The notes: generated by a model not told the origin, from the letters alone. A stretch of DNA of 64,000 nt from Triglochin maritima (GCA_963682175.1 OY821786.1:20637501-20701500), one strand, 5' to 3'; counted from the first letter of the stretch, positions 1 to 11,769 are shown. Numbers and translations: made by a program.

Positions 1-14
1 TGGTTCATTAGAGC
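1..14 (+). other. Degenerate primer-binding site of Co-1
   Basis: TGGTTCATTAGAGC resembles TGGTATCAGAGC, the complement of the 3' end of initiator tRNA-Met used by most plant Copia elements, with one base lost and three gained. It would mark the first internal bases after the 5' LTR. The position fits, because the gag remnant starts about 430 bp later. Confidence 0.4.
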
Positions 15-39
15 ATGCATCTAGGGTTAGATTTTGCTC

Positions 40-405
40 CTCCATTCTTGCGCATGTATGCATGGTTTAAGATGGATTTTTCCTGATTTTATTTCGAGTC
101 AATATGATATGTTGCTCTCTTATCATTGCACATACATAGATGTGACCAGAATTCTATTTTTTCTGTGTTGTTACCTCTATTCTTTGTGCATGTATTAGAT
201 CAAATCAGAAGTTATTTTCCATGTTGATTCTTCTAAATCATGCACATGTATACATGAAATCAGATGTCCATTTTTCCTGATTTTTCCGAATTAGGGTTAG
301 ATATTATTTATTCTAATATTTGAGCATGTATACATGAAATCTGTGTTAACCCTATCACGATGATCTTCTGTTTTTGCGCATGTTTTATGTGACAATCAGA
401 TGTTT
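40..405 (+). repeat. Degenerate tandem repeats in the Co-1 leader
   Basis: About six imperfect units of 50-80 bp share a core like TGCGCATGTATACATG followed by AAATCAGATG and a TTTTTCCTGATTT stretch. They begin near 47, 125, 184, 239, 321 and 374. The tract fills the untranslated leader between the primer-binding site and gag. No coding potential is seen. Confidence 0.6.
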
Positions 406-435
406 GCAAGGTAGAAGTGTTTTGTGTAAACCACC

Positions 436-1278
436 TTGTGGGAAGCTGTGAAGTTTCAGTACGGAGTGACCTCCGTCACAAGGGCCCGCCAGCTTGGGCT
501 CATGTTTGATGCGTATAAAATGCGCCAAGGTCACACGATGAGGCAGCATATTATCGCAATGTCAAAGATGATAAGCGAGCTGAGCGCTTTCGGTCGTGCT
601 AAGACCGATGAGAAGCAAGTGTCTGCTCTCATCAGATCATTGCCTTCGAAGAGTTGGGAGCATATGAAGGTCCATCTGACTCATGCTGATGACATCAAGA
701 CATTTGACCAGGCCGCAAAACACCTAGAGCTTGAGGAGGACCGCATGCTTACGGAAGCCCCTCTAACTGAAGTGTTTGCTGCTGAAGCTGGTGCTCCTCG
801 GAGGAGTGCAGGTTTTAAGTGCAAAAGAGATAGAGCTCAGGGTTTTAAAGGCAAGAAGGGTGCAACTAAAAACAAAACAGAAAACAAAGCTGGAAAGAAA
901 CGATCTCGAGGATCCAGAGGTGGGAAAGATAAGTCTAATGTGACTTGTTTTAACTGCCGAAAGACTGGACATTTTGCTCGTGAGTGCACTAAGCAAAAGG
1001 TAATTACTGTGTGTAATCCCTGGAATTGTAACGTGACTAGTTCTGTGATGCTCAGTGATCACTCTCCTGTGTGGATTGTGGATTCAGGTGCCACGGACCA
1101 CGTAACAAAGGATCGTTATGACTTCGTGGAATATCGCCGTGTTCCAAATGGGAGGCGAATAAACATGGCGAACAACACTAGCATTGAAGTTCTTGGAGTT
1201 GGCACATGCAAAGTGGCTTTGCGAAGTGGCTGGATCCTATTACTTCACGACGTGTTGTATGCACCAGCTATACGGTGA
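436..1278 (+). pseudogene. Co-1 gag C-terminal part and protease start
   Basis: The first half belongs to the Copia gag family (UBN2-like). A lysine/arginine-rich stretch precedes a CCHC zinc knuckle at C171-C174-H179-C184, which binds RNA in the virus-like particle. Residue D216 in WIVDSGATDH is the catalytic aspartate of the retroviral-type aspartic protease that cuts the polyprotein. The frame opens inside gag: roughly the first hundred residues usual for the family are absent, so the start at 436 is not a real initiator. The frame closes at a TGA (1276-1278) directly after LYAPAIR, where relatives read on, and then shifts before the integrase. Confidence 0.88.
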
Positions 1279-1472
1279 AATATTATTTCTGTTGTTGTTT
1301 TGATGAGACATGATTTTAAAGTTGTTTTTGAGAATAATGATATGAGTTTATATTGCTAACATTTATTATGGACGTGCCTTTCTTTCAGACGGTTTTATTG
1401 TGTTGGACGTAATTTATGATTTCAATCATAACACTAGTGCCTTTATGAGTCAAAGTTCCATATGATTCAGTT

Positions 1473-2534
1473 ATGTGGCATGCTAGACTAGGTCACATTG
1501 GTGTTGACCGGATGAACAGGTTGGCAAAGGAGGGGGTATTAGGAGAATGCTCCAAATTTGAATTGCCGACCTATGAATCTTGTCTAGCTGGAAAGTCAAC
1601 TAGAAAACCGTTCGGAAAAGCCATTAGGGCTACTTCTCCTTTAGAACTAATTCACTCGGATATTTGTGGACCTTTGAATGCGCGTACTAGACATGGACAA
1701 AGTTACTTCATCACATTTATTGATGACTACACTAGATATGGTCATATTTATCTTATTTCTCACAAGTCAGAAGCTCTAGAATGCTTTAAGAAATTCATGA
1801 ACTTGGTAGATAATCAATTGGATAATAAGATAAAAACTCTCAGAACGGACAGAGGTGGGGAGTATCTCTCCATAATGTTCAAGGAGTTATGTGATGAAAA
1901 GGGGATATCTAGACAACTCCCTATACCTTATACTCCTCAGCAAAATGGTGTTACCAAGAGAAGTAATAGAACGTTGCTAGACATGGTTAGATCCATGATG
2001 GCGCATGCGAGCTTGCTAATTTCGTTTTGGGGAGATGCTCTAATGATTGCTGCCTATATCCTCAATAGAGTTCCAATAAAATCGGTTCCCTCAACTCCAT
2101 ATGAGTTATGGACAGGACGGAAGCCTGATTTTAGTCTGCTGCATCCTTGGGGATGCGCGGCATACATTCATTCTACTAGTCACCGATATGGAAAAGTAGG
2201 ACCTAGAGGGAAAAAATGTATCTTTGTAAAATACAGTAATCTCTCCAAAGGTTATGTTTTTATCGGGTTAGACGAGAATGTAAGGACAGAACTGGAGTCT
2301 AGGGATGCGACATTCTTGGAAAATGTTTTTCCAACTCTTGCTGGAGCTATCAAAGAGTCAGTGGACTTCTTTGAACAACAAGATGAGGACATTGCCACTC
2401 CACAGGATCAGGATCTGGAAGTTGAACATAAGGTTCCACTAGTCAATCCTAGTGGGAGCAGCAATGCTGAGGATCCGATAGCTCTCACGAAGGATGAGCC
2501 ATCAGATACCCATATGCGTCGAAGTAAACACTGA
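1473..2534 (+). pseudogene. Co-1 integrase
   Basis: The N-terminal GAG-pre-integrase segment has H3 and H8 and then ESCLAGK, with C37. Tyrosine stands at residue 34, where the first cysteine of the zinc-binding HHCC set is expected. The catalytic core shows D63 (HSDICGPL) and D126 (RTDRGGEY). The third acidic residue, normally glutamate in NGVAER, is lysine here (K162 in NGVTKR). Loss of that glutamate should abolish strand transfer. The frame ends at a TGA at 2532-2534, but the reading frame continues unchanged into the RT segment, so this is a single nonsense change and not a natural gene end. Confidence 0.9.
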
Positions 2535-2576
2535 CTCATTCCTCGTAGGCGGTTTCTCTTAGAGGAAGAGGCCCTC

Positions 2577-3650
2577 ATGATAGCTCAAGAAGAAATTGAT
2601 TATGAATCATCTGGGATGACAGTAATCGATGAGCAAGAATCGGAGACCTTGAAAGAGGCTTTGGAAGGTCCAAATGCAAAAGAGTGGTTAGAAGCTATAA
2701 AGGAAGAGTCGGAGTCGATGAAAGTTAATCGAGTCTGGGACTTGGTCGACTTACCGCCGAACCGAAAGGCCATTGGGGCCAAGTGGATCCTCAAGATTAA
2801 GAGGAAGGCGGATGGATCTATTGATAGATTCAAGGCTAGACTGGTAGCTAAAGGCTACACCCAAAGAGAAGACGTAGATTTTGAGGAAACTTTTTCACCC
2901 GTGGTTAGGTTTGCCTCCATCCGCCTTCTACTAGCTATTGTAGCTCAGATGGACTTAGAGCTTTACCAAATGGATATAAATACTGTTTTTCTCAATGGAG
3001 AACTTGAGGAGGAGATCTATATGGATCAACCTCAAGGTTTTGAAGTCAAAGGACAAGAACGCAAAGTGTGCAAGCTCAATAAGTCCTTATATGGCTTAAA
3101 GCAAGCGTCTAGACAGTGGAACATTCGCTTCCATCAAGCTATATCAGAGAATGCATTCTCTATGCTTAAGGAAGATCACTGTGTGTACGTTAAGAGATCC
3201 AATGGTAAATTTGTCATTCTGACCTTGTATGTTGATAACATACTCATGGCTGGCAATAGCAAAGAGTTGCTGAAATCCACTAAAGAGTGGTTGTCGTCCA
3301 CGTTTGATATGAAGGACCTGGGTGAAGCTAGCTACGTCCTTGGTGTCAAGATAGTTAGAAATAGGTCCAAGAGACTTCTGGGATTGTCTCAAGAGACTTA
3401 TATTAACAACATCTTGAAGAAATACCATATGGACAAATGCAAACCAATCAACACTCCAGTTGAGAAGGGTTTGCACTTGAGCCTTGATAAGCATCCTGAG
3501 ACTCCTGAAGAGAATGCCAAAATGAGCAAGGCTCCATACTCAAATGCTGTGGGAAGCCTTATGTACGCTATGATGTGTACTAAGCCAGACATTTGTTATG
3601 TTGTGGGCATGGTGAGTCGATGCCAGTCTAGCCCAAGCATGGATCACTAG
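2577..3650 (+). pseudogene. Co-1 reverse transcriptase
   Basis: This is an RVT_2-type (Copia) reverse transcriptase. KAIGAKWILKIKRK, FKARLVAKGYTQ, ETFSPVVRFASIRLLLA and the LYGLKQASRQW motif appear in the family order. The catalytic YVDD box reads YVDN (residues 218-221), replacing the second aspartate with asparagine, a change expected to inactivate DNA synthesis. The segment is in frame with the integrase upstream and RNase H downstream. It is separated from RNase H by a TAG (3648-3650) at the position of a conserved tryptophan in HWKAVKR, consistent with TGG to TAG. Confidence 0.92.
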
Positions 3651-3668
3651 AAGGCAGTCAAGAGAATC

Positions 3669-4202
3669 ATGAGATACCTCAGAGGAACGAGTAACTACAT
3701 GTTATGTTACCAAGCATCAGATCTCCGCCTGATTGGCTATAGTGATGCTGATTGGGCTGGAGACATTGATGAAAGGAAGTCTACCTTTGGTTATGCTTTC
3801 TTGCTAGCTAATAGGGCCATCTCATTGTCTAGCAAGAAGCAATCCTGTATAGCCCTGTTGACTATGGAAGCAGAGTATGTTGTATGCTCTGCAGCAGTAC
3901 AAGAGACAGTTTGGTTGAGGAGGTTCTTACAACATACTGGGCTAGTAGAGACATCGGATGAGTCTGTTGTTGTCTATTGTGACAGCATGGATGCCCTTTG
4001 TTATGTGAAAGACCCCAAATATCATGGAAAGACCAAACATATACAGGTTAGGTATCATTTTGTGAAGGACATCATAGCGAGAAAGGAAGTTGTGTTAAGA
4101 CATGTGTCTACTAGTCTTATGGTAGCTGACCCTCTTACCAAGGCTATAGCTAAGGACTTGTTTGTGTCTCATGTGAAGTCCTTAGGCTTACGCAGACTTT
4201 GA
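3669..4202 (+). pseudogene. Co-1 RNase H
   Basis: This is the C-terminal RNase H of Copia pol, which degrades the RNA strand after first-strand synthesis. YSDADWAGD, TMEAEYV and YCDSMDAL carry the expected acidic residues. The KHIQVRYHFVKD and VADPLTKA motifs close the domain. It is in frame with the RT after the TAG at 3648-3650. The natural pol end is the TGA after KSLGLRRL. No env-like frame follows. Confidence 0.92.
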
Positions 4203-5447
4203 TGCATTGACATGTCTAACTCCCTTTTATGAGTGATTGTATTTTCCTTTCGACTATATCTGTTTGGTTGATGTAGTTGTTCTAGCATAAAATATTATTC
4301 TGTCAATAGGCTCAAGAATGCTCACTCACATGAGCATTCACCACTGGCGCTTTTGATAGCGAGCAGAGATGAGACTGATCATGAGGAGATCTTGTATGAT
4401 AGATCCAGAGCAGTTCATGATAGGACAATCGTCTTGATTAGGAATCAAGATGAGATCCTCTATGTTGGTGAGGATTGACATGAATGTTCCCACGATTCAT
4501 GTGACCTATAGAAGCCAAGTGCGAGCATCACATGTGGTGCCAGGTGGCACCTATATGGTGTTAATGCCACAATGATGAAGCTCGGGTCAGGCGCAGAGGG
4601 AGTGCGACTGGACTAAGACTTGTATGGTGTTGAGAGACAGACATACTGTTGTGTACAGTATGATCCACCATAATATGTTTGTCATACAACATGTGCTGAG
4701 CGACCATTTGGAAGTGAAAGGATGGATCCCTGCTCCTTCACTGTGTGAGTCCAAGACTTGATTGTCATTAGTTGCCCTCAGTGACCTTCGACGACACCAT
4801 GAAGCAAAGAGTTGATGTGGCTACTTTGGGATGTTATCTATGACCATGAGAGATTCGGTCTAAAGAGGCATCTTCGGGAAAGGAGTCAACTCTGAGTGTA
4901 ATGGTGGTCTGGGGGGAAGGGAAAGGTTTGACTCGACTGCACTAAAAGTATTTGCTGGACCCAACTGTATTGGATACAGTAGCAAGTACCTTGAGGACAA
5001 GAATGTATTCTCTCTGAGGGATCGAGATACCATTCATGTTAAGTGAGTTTCTGAGTAAACCTGGGGAACTGTGATGTGCATTTTGACTGCTTATTTGTTG
5101 TTTTATGAGGATGTTGTCATTCTGGCCTTCTAGAAAGGTTTCTAGTTTGAGACTCCTAAATTGCAGGTGCATCACCGGTCACACGACCATTTGTCCGTAT
5201 GATCGGAAGAGTACATGTGTCGAGGACACAGATGGTCGTGTATCGAGGATACATGATCAGAGACTTGCGTATTGTGGATGTGTACTTGGAGAGAGGAGTA
5301 GTTGTATGTATCAGGGATGTATACATATGTGTCGGGGACACATAAAGAGGTGACATATTGCTATTGTGTGATTGTATGTATCAGGGATATATGCATATGT
5401 GTCAGGGACATAAAAGCAGATGACATGTTGTAATCGTGCTGTTGTGC
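4203..5447 (+). other. Co-1 3' untranslated interior
   Basis: About 1.2 kb between the end of pol and the polypurine tract has no credible reading frame. A purine-rich run near 4909-4926 resembles a second polypurine tract, but no LTR follows it. The last part holds the tandem repeat listed separately. Confidence 0.6.
5211..5440 (+). repeat. 70-bp tandem repeat before the Co-1 3' LTR
   Basis: Two well-matched units of 70 bp start at 5301 and 5371, each with TTGTATGTATCAGGGAT and a CATATGTGTC-GGGACA block. A more diverged unit covers about 5211-5300. The repeat ends just before the polypurine tract. Confidence 0.7.
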
Positions 5448-5940
5448 AAGTGGGAGATATTGGATCAATCTAGGATCAATAAGATATTTGCCCAAAGTAC
5501 TGACACATGACGCGTCCCTATGAACTACACATTTAAGGGTTTAGGGTGGAGTCATCTATATAAGGAGGGGAGCCTTCCATTGGATAGAAGAACAAGTGTG
5601 CAAACCCTAGCCTCCACCCACCCTAGCCGCCACCTTCTCTCTCTCCCATTTCGTCCCTCCACCTCCACCAAGCTCATTCCGTGGACTCTTGGGTTGTGGA
5701 CTCGCGATCCTTCTCCAAAAGAGTAGGAGACCGACCGGTGAAAAAGATTTCGTAAGGTGACTTCCGATTTTCCTTCCGCTGCCACATGTTCTCTCCAAGA
5801 AATATACTCCTGAACCTGTAGAATCGTTGTTTGCTAGCGCTTCCTTCCTTAGCTTTATCATTTTGAACGCAGTTTCCATTCTCGAAGTGATATGGCAAAG
5901 ATTGTTTTGGCATCCACTTCTGTAATGATGATTTTATACA
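5448..5940 (+). repeat. Co-1 polypurine tract and 3' LTR
   Basis: AAGTGGGAGA at 5448-5457 is the polypurine tract that primes plus-strand synthesis. The LTR begins at 5458 with TATTGG, most simply a decayed TGTTGG. A TATA box (TATATAA, 5557-5563) is followed by a pyrimidine-rich leader with CAAACCCTAGCC, typical of plant U3/R regions. The 3' boundary near 5940 (ending TATACA) is uncertain because the 5' LTR is not in the window for comparison. Confidence 0.6.
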
Positions 5941-6959
5941 AGCAGTAGGATTAATATTAAAAAACAAAAGGTACTTAATGAGCGGCCTATTGTTGAAATT
6001 AGTCAATTATATAATGTATATGTTAACTCTAAACAATTTGATTCTAACCAGTTTTCTTTCTCACAAACTTTAATATTAAAAAGTGCAAACATGTTCTATT
6101 CAAAGTCTATATGTCCCAGATTTATATGAGAGCTATGTTCATCCTCTCACCAAGGTTCTTGAGTTCTGAAATGATAATAGATCTACTAGATTTGATGTTT
6201 TGCCTTCCTCTTCATGTGGAATAGCTAAATTCTCCAAGGCGAGACTTAAGTAGTTTTTTTTGTCTCCCAAGTGTTCATGTTTTCTAACCCAAAACAGAGA
6301 GTGGTATACCATTATATTCTTTCACCGTGGAATTAATTTTTTGACTGAGTTCAAGGGACTCTGTCCTTGCATAAGTAGGGCTTCTTCAGCTAACTATACT
6401 GCCAATCTTGGTTCTATCCTATATCCAGAGTTCGTCATACCGCTATTGGCCATCATTGTGTATCGTGTTTGCAGTTTTATGTTTGGTTGCTCCTTAATTT
6501 GCATGTTTAAATTCATCGATTAAGATCTACAACTCAAATTATTTATGCAGACCAGAACAATAAAATTTGGGAGTCATTTAAAATGAAGACACTTGGTTTT
6601 GTAATAATGCAGTGTATTTGTTTTATTCATCTCTTAATCTTGCATAAATTATATGATTTTCGACGTGTATATACGTATAACTTAAGTCTTGGGTCAAGAT
6701 CTAAGGTTATATTTTCCATTAGATGGCTAAATATCAAGTAATTAACTAGGGAATATAAATTGATGCAAACAAAATTGTAAGGTAACATTCATACGTGTTA
6801 CAAGCATAAATACCTATATTACAATAACAACATTAAATCCCTGACCTAATATTATTCAAATCAAATGACAAATGTAAGATCATCCGAGTTGCTCATGCAA
6901 ACATGAGTAGGTTCTCGGATTTTAAATATCCACTAACAATTTAACACCTCTTATAGTCA
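5941..6959. other. AT-rich DNA, nothing recognised
   Basis: About 1 kb without a convincing reading frame, target duplication or terminal repeat. Short frames lack any family motif. It may be old transposon debris. Confidence 0.5.
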
Positions 6960-7790
6960 TATGTAGGAGCGCAAATGGATACGGTTCATCTCTTCCATAT
7001 CTATATTTGTATCCAATTGTTTGAGGATATGGACATCAAAATTTCATATCTAGCTAATACAGATATTGATTTTTAAATTTTTTGGATACAGATATGGATA
7101 TGGATATCAAATTCAAATAAGTGGATACGGATAAATCATTTTTCACTGATATAGATACATATCTCCGTAGGGTTAAAAATTACAATATATATTAATTATA
7201 CCATGTATTTTCATTTCTTATAGCTAATAATTACTCGTTATGTATTATCTTAGTACGTTTAAATTAACTTTATAAGTTCATATATCTAAATTACTAAAAC
7301 TACCATGTAGTTTTGCATTTCCTCAAACTTTCATGTTTTTTTCTCCACCATGTAAATTATACATACTGTAAAAATTAAAATACCTCATAAGCTAGTTTTA
7401 AAGCACAAAATCTAACCTTCTTCTTATTATTCAACGCACGTCACTCTAACCTAAAAACTTCTTCAAACAAATTTTCTTTGAGTTTCTCCGTTATTGATAA
7501 ACTTAAGCTTTTATTTTTAAAATGTTTAGTTATAACATATATGACACTTATTCAATTTTTTAATATTTATTTTTTCTTGAATGAAAAATCATTATATTGT
7601 TTTATATGATATGGATATGAATATCTATTTTTATATCTGATCTATATATGTATCCGTCGGTTCCGAATGTTCCGTATTCGGACCGTGTACGTATCCTTTT
7701 TGAGGATATGGATATTGTTTTTTGTATCCATAATGATCCATATATGTATCTGTATATGAATAAGGAAAATGGATATGGATAAGACACAAT
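6960..7790. repeat. Self-complementary GGATAT-rich repeat, possible non-autonomous DNA transposon
   Basis: Two clusters (about 6965-7175 and 7605-7785) are rich in GGATATGGATA and its complement TATCCATATCC, and they bracket about 430 bp of AT-rich DNA. Such tracts occur at the ends of some plant hAT-like and foldback elements. I could not find matched terminal inverted repeats or a target duplication, so the class is open. Confidence 0.4.
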
Positions 7791-8337
7791 AACTACGTGG
7801 GAATAGAGAAATTTTCTTTTAGATATGTGGACCAATTTTAAATAAAAATTTGGGAAATGTTTTAATAAATGTAATGGGTACATTTGCAAAAATCCCCAAT
7901 TCATACCAGACTACTTGTATGTTCGTGCCAAACTTCACAAACACTAACGATATCTTGGCCCAAACACATAAACTGAAACAGACCCGTCAAAATACGCATA
8001 AGTTCTTGATCACTTACAGAATCGAAATCCATTTCTCCATCACAATTTCTTCTCCCTACCCATCGCTTCTTGAACCTCTAATGAACCTCTTCTTCAACTT
8101 TCAGAGAGAATGGAAGTCTATTGAGATGTTCACGAGAGTAGTTCTCGTGTGGTACTCGTTCGATAATGCAACCACGAAGTGCATTTTCGAGGTCAACATC
8201 GAGGATCTGGGAACCATTAGTCAAAACACTATCCCGACTGTACACCTTTGACCGAGAAAGATTTGCTGGCGGTCATGCATGAGGAACTTAACGTGTGGTC
8301 TTGCTGCAAGTGCCGTGAGTTTTTCTCCATGAAAGGT
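7791..8337. other. Unassigned sequence before the Gy-1 LTR
   Basis: About 550 bp that matches none of the repeats in the window. A frame at 7850-8251 has no motif I know. The DNA stops abruptly at 8337, where the truncated Gy-1 LTR begins, so one side of this junction has been deleted. Confidence 0.4.
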
Positions 8338-9014
8338 GACTAAGCATGCAATCAATATAAAAAAACAACATAACAAAGAAACTTTTATTTATTTCAAACT
8401 CACAATACAAGTAGCATCTTCCTACTTCAGTATTTGCTCCAAGGCTCCACTTCAAGTAGGAAGAATAGCCACGAAGTATGTAGTAATGTAAGGTGAAGAG
8501 TTCAATTTATAGCCATAGAAAAAGGTAATTCAGGACAATCCCCCGGTATGGGACAAAACATATACCAGATATAGACTAAATACACTCCAATACACGACCC
8601 GACTAAACCGCATCGGATCCGGAGCAACCCAGACCGCCAATTTGCGGTCTACATGGTTTGGATCACGTTGGGCTTTCGCATGGGTTTTTCTGGATGACTT
8701 TGTTTATGTTTGATGCGTCTAATTCGGTTGCTAGAGCTCCGACCTGAATAGAATTGCCAAAATACTCCCCATGATGGTGTGAAGTTTTTTTATTTGCTCA
8801 TTGGTCCTTTGGTTTTGCATTCGGGCCCCTCTCTCTTGCATCTTAGTCCATAAGTCTCTCAAATCAGTCTTTTTTCCTGCTTTTAGGTCATTTTATGCTT
8901 ATCTTCAAACTTATTTATTCCTGAAACTCAAACATAAAACTCGTTACGTAGCATTGTTTAGGTGAAAGACAATGGATATAAGACACAAATGAATGCATGA
9001 AATGATGTCAATCA
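8338..9014 (-). repeat. Gy-1 3' LTR, truncated
   Basis: It aligns along its length with 42477-43177, the start-side half of the Gy-1 5' LTR. It ends at 9014 in the complement of TGATTGACATC, the LTR start. It includes the antisense TATA region and one copy of the CCGCCAAT palindrome (8632-8649). The other half of the LTR is missing at a sharp break near 8338. Confidence 0.82.
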
Positions 9015-10539
9015 AATACTCCCACACCTAACTTTTGCTAGTCCCGAGCAAAACAAAGAAAAAGAAAAAAGAAAAAAGAAAGAAAGGAAAAGCATACGTA
9101 AAACAGGGGAATCCTAACTAACTTTCGTAGGAATCACGGTTGCACTTAGCATGTGCAACAAGTCGTTAAACCTCTTTGTCGCCAAGGAGGAGTGTTGTCT
9201 CCTGAGGGTTTTCAATGGATATACCCCCAAAATCCGATCAAAGATGTATTATTCAATCTAGCTACACGACTCGATGGCTCATTTTTGTCGATCATTGGAC
9301 GCGGTAATGCTACGGGCCGACTATATATATGTAATCAGTCTACACACCTAGCCTAATGAATCATTCGTGAAAGTTAATTAAGGACTTAAGTGAAAGACAT
9401 GGGCAACATTAACTTTTGAAAGTGATACATTGTGTAAAGTCCATCAAAGTTCTTATTTGACTCTTTTTTTCTTTTATTTGGAGCATTATATTGGTTGGTG
9501 TTTGATTCTCCCAGAGTCGGGTTTTGTGCATCATTGCTTGTTAGGACTTACACTATCACGTACACCTTCCCCCAAATCTCCACATAGGGCGATCCCTACC
9601 ACTCCTGTAACAGGAGTTCGATCGGTACATCCCAAGTCAGATGACTCGAGAGCACCAGACACTAAGCCCCCTCGGACCTAATTTCCCGAGTGATAGGAGC
9701 CGTACGAGAAGTGAGAACATCACTTATTCATTTATCTACATGGGAACCAAAACCCCTACAATTACAGTTTCACAAAAAGAGTTTAAGGGCGCTTGACTAC
9801 GACAAACTTTCTTATATTAACAGACACGAATTATTTGACTCACTAGGTTCAGGGTGGACTTCTTTATTTGTTTGAGTACTGAAACCCTATGATTACACGC
9901 CCCCCGAGGGAAGACTGGGAGCATCCTTACGACTCGATAAGACCTAAAACCAGTATACTAGATATCCTAATGCATCATGTTCAAGACAATTTTGGGAGCT
10001 TTCTTTTTACTTTGCTTCTCAAAGGTTTTACACATGCTAAACACACGCAAAACCCACAAAACATTTTTTCACAAACACATGAAGATTTTGAAAGAAATAT
10101 GAAAATTTTAAGGCACTGGGTAAGCAAAAGAAGACTAGTCAGCCAAGGATCATGGCAAGCAGATATATCAATATTAAACGCAACACACTAACATGACCCT
10201 AGCAGTACAAACAAAAGAAAACGAAATAAAAACAAAAATTCACACAAACTATGTACAAACCTGAAAACACCCCCCACACACCTAATCCATGCATTATCCT
10301 CAATGTATGGCAAAATGGTGCCAATGCATGGATAGGGTGTACCTGACTAATGACGGCGGTCATAGGGGCCTGAAGAGGCACCTCGCTCAAGAGTCGACAA
10401 CTTCCTATAAATTTTCCAGTTTTGTTTGGCTAAAATGACGTTTTGCTGCCCAACCACCATCTCAGAAATGTCGGTGTTAAAGAGCGTTCCCGAGCTGACA
10501 GATGAGCTTTAGGAACTGGATCTAACATCCTCCTCCATG
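9015..10539 (-). other. Gy-1 polypurine tract and 3' untranslated tail
   Basis: Read on the minus strand this matches, in order and with many substitutions, the Gy-2 tail at about 34700-36004. The landmark TTAGGTGTGGGAGTATT at 9015-9031 sits directly against the LTR and is the polypurine tract. No coding frame is kept. A poly-A/G-rich stretch near 9048-9090 matches the Gy-2 copy. Confidence 0.75.
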
Positions 10540-11321
10540 TAATCAGGCACCAATGCCTCTGGAAGGCAATGTCGAAATGACGGGGTCATCTTTGCTACCT
10601 CGAGGTCAGTGCCTTGGCGCCACAGCATGCGCTCAAATCATGGGATGTCCAACATGCCACACAATTTGGTAACCAGAGTAGGCAAACAATGTATTTCTTT
10701 AAGCTTAGCGTTCACCAAAACGTCGAACAACGTTCGACAAATGCAGTGAGGTGAACTATCCATAAGACTATACACGATTCACAAACTAGGTGTGAAGAAT
10801 GTGAAGGTCTGCTCTTGGCCCAACACATTCCTACACACCCACCTGGGTACAATGTGCACATTGGAGTAAATGTGCGCATTGGGTATTCCCCCATGCGATA
10901 ACATTGGTTGCCCGCGCCCAAGCATAGATCAATAAAAATTAATGTCACGGGTGGGTGCGAGATCATCGACTAAGGGGATCCCAGTCGTGTCGGAGATGAA
11001 TTGGGGTGTCACGGTGTGCTTCACTCCTCTGAGAGTGACACTAAACTCAAGTGGTCTGGTCTGGTCACACTCGAGTTCAGTAAAGAACTCATGTACGAGA
11101 GGCTCTACATTCATGGTTTCGTCACCCTCATACAACAAATGGTACCACCATTTGGCTACGATTCTATCGTATAAGGGTTCTCCGAATTCACGAATCAAGG
11201 AGGTAAAATTAAGTTTTGGAATTAAATGTGGGCTGGCCATACCTGCACCTACCTTGGCGAGCTTTAACGGCGGAACACGTGACGACGAAGACGACCACGA
11301 CGTGAGAGGGTCGGAGACCAT
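10540..11321 (-). pseudogene. ORF in the env position of Gy-1 (resembles the 'putative plant transposon protein' family)
   Basis: An open stretch at 11321-10929 encodes about 130 residues, including LVHEFFTELECDQ, VTLRGVKHTVTPQFISDTTGIP and similar. This pattern (a hydrophobic helix, EFF.NL, RG...., a closing GIP) recalls PF20167 proteins common in plant genomes. After a stop the same frame continues as recognisable sequence (SLMDSSPHCICRTLFDVLVN) to about 10560. No signal peptide or membrane segment is visible, so there is no support for calling it an envelope protein. Gy-2 has about 240 bp of unrelated DNA at this place. The family assignment is from memory. Confidence 0.5.
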
Positions 11322-11425
11322 AACACGTCGACGCTACTAGCAAACAAACACTCCACCAAACGGAACCAACAGAAGACACCAAATCCCACAACCTGACGAA
11401 GATAGAAGAGAAACCGGCTACAACA

Positions 11426-11464
11426 GACCGCTGGTTGGCAATGGGAAACCGCTGATTGGCGGTC
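11426..11464 (-). repeat. 21-bp-phased palindrome pair upstream of the env-position ORF
   Basis: Two copies of the ACCGCYRATTGGCGGT-type dyad start at 11426 and 11447, exactly 21 bp apart, about 105 bp upstream of the ORF start on the minus strand. The same pair occurs in the LTR and in the leader of these elements. Confidence 0.75.
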
Positions 11465-11769
11465 TGTTGGCGAGATCTGGGGGTGGGATTTGGGTGGTGG
11501 CGGAAACAAGGAGGAAAACGCGTTTTTCTTCTGGTGGAGAATGGGTAGGGCAAGACATCACGCGTTTTTAACAAAGGGAAAGGGAAAATATCCAAAAGGC
11601 ACTTCAACTTTTTTCTTTTCTTCATTTTTCACTTTTTTGTTTTTGTTTTGTTTTTTGTTTTAACAAAGATATGTACAACCAAATGAACGGATGTATCACA
11701 TCAAGTGACCACATCCGTGGGGCGTTCGTGTAAAGACACGACTTCCTCCTCGACCTTTTGAAAGGAATG

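Larger units (their letters stand above)
1..5940 (+). mobile_element. Co-1: decayed Ty1/copia retrotransposon, 5' LTR outside the window
   Basis: The domain order is gag zinc knuckle, protease, integrase, reverse transcriptase, RNase H, which defines Copia rather than Ty3/gypsy. The interior starts at the window edge with a primer-binding-like sequence. It ends at a polypurine tract at 5448-5457 followed by a 3' LTR. The reading frame is broken by a TGA at 1276-1278, a frameshift between about 1340 and 1450, a TGA at 2532-2534 and a TAG at 3648-3650. The gag N-terminus is missing and two catalytic residues are changed, so the copy cannot make a working polyprotein. The right end of the LTR (about 5940) is a guess. 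Confidence 0.9.
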
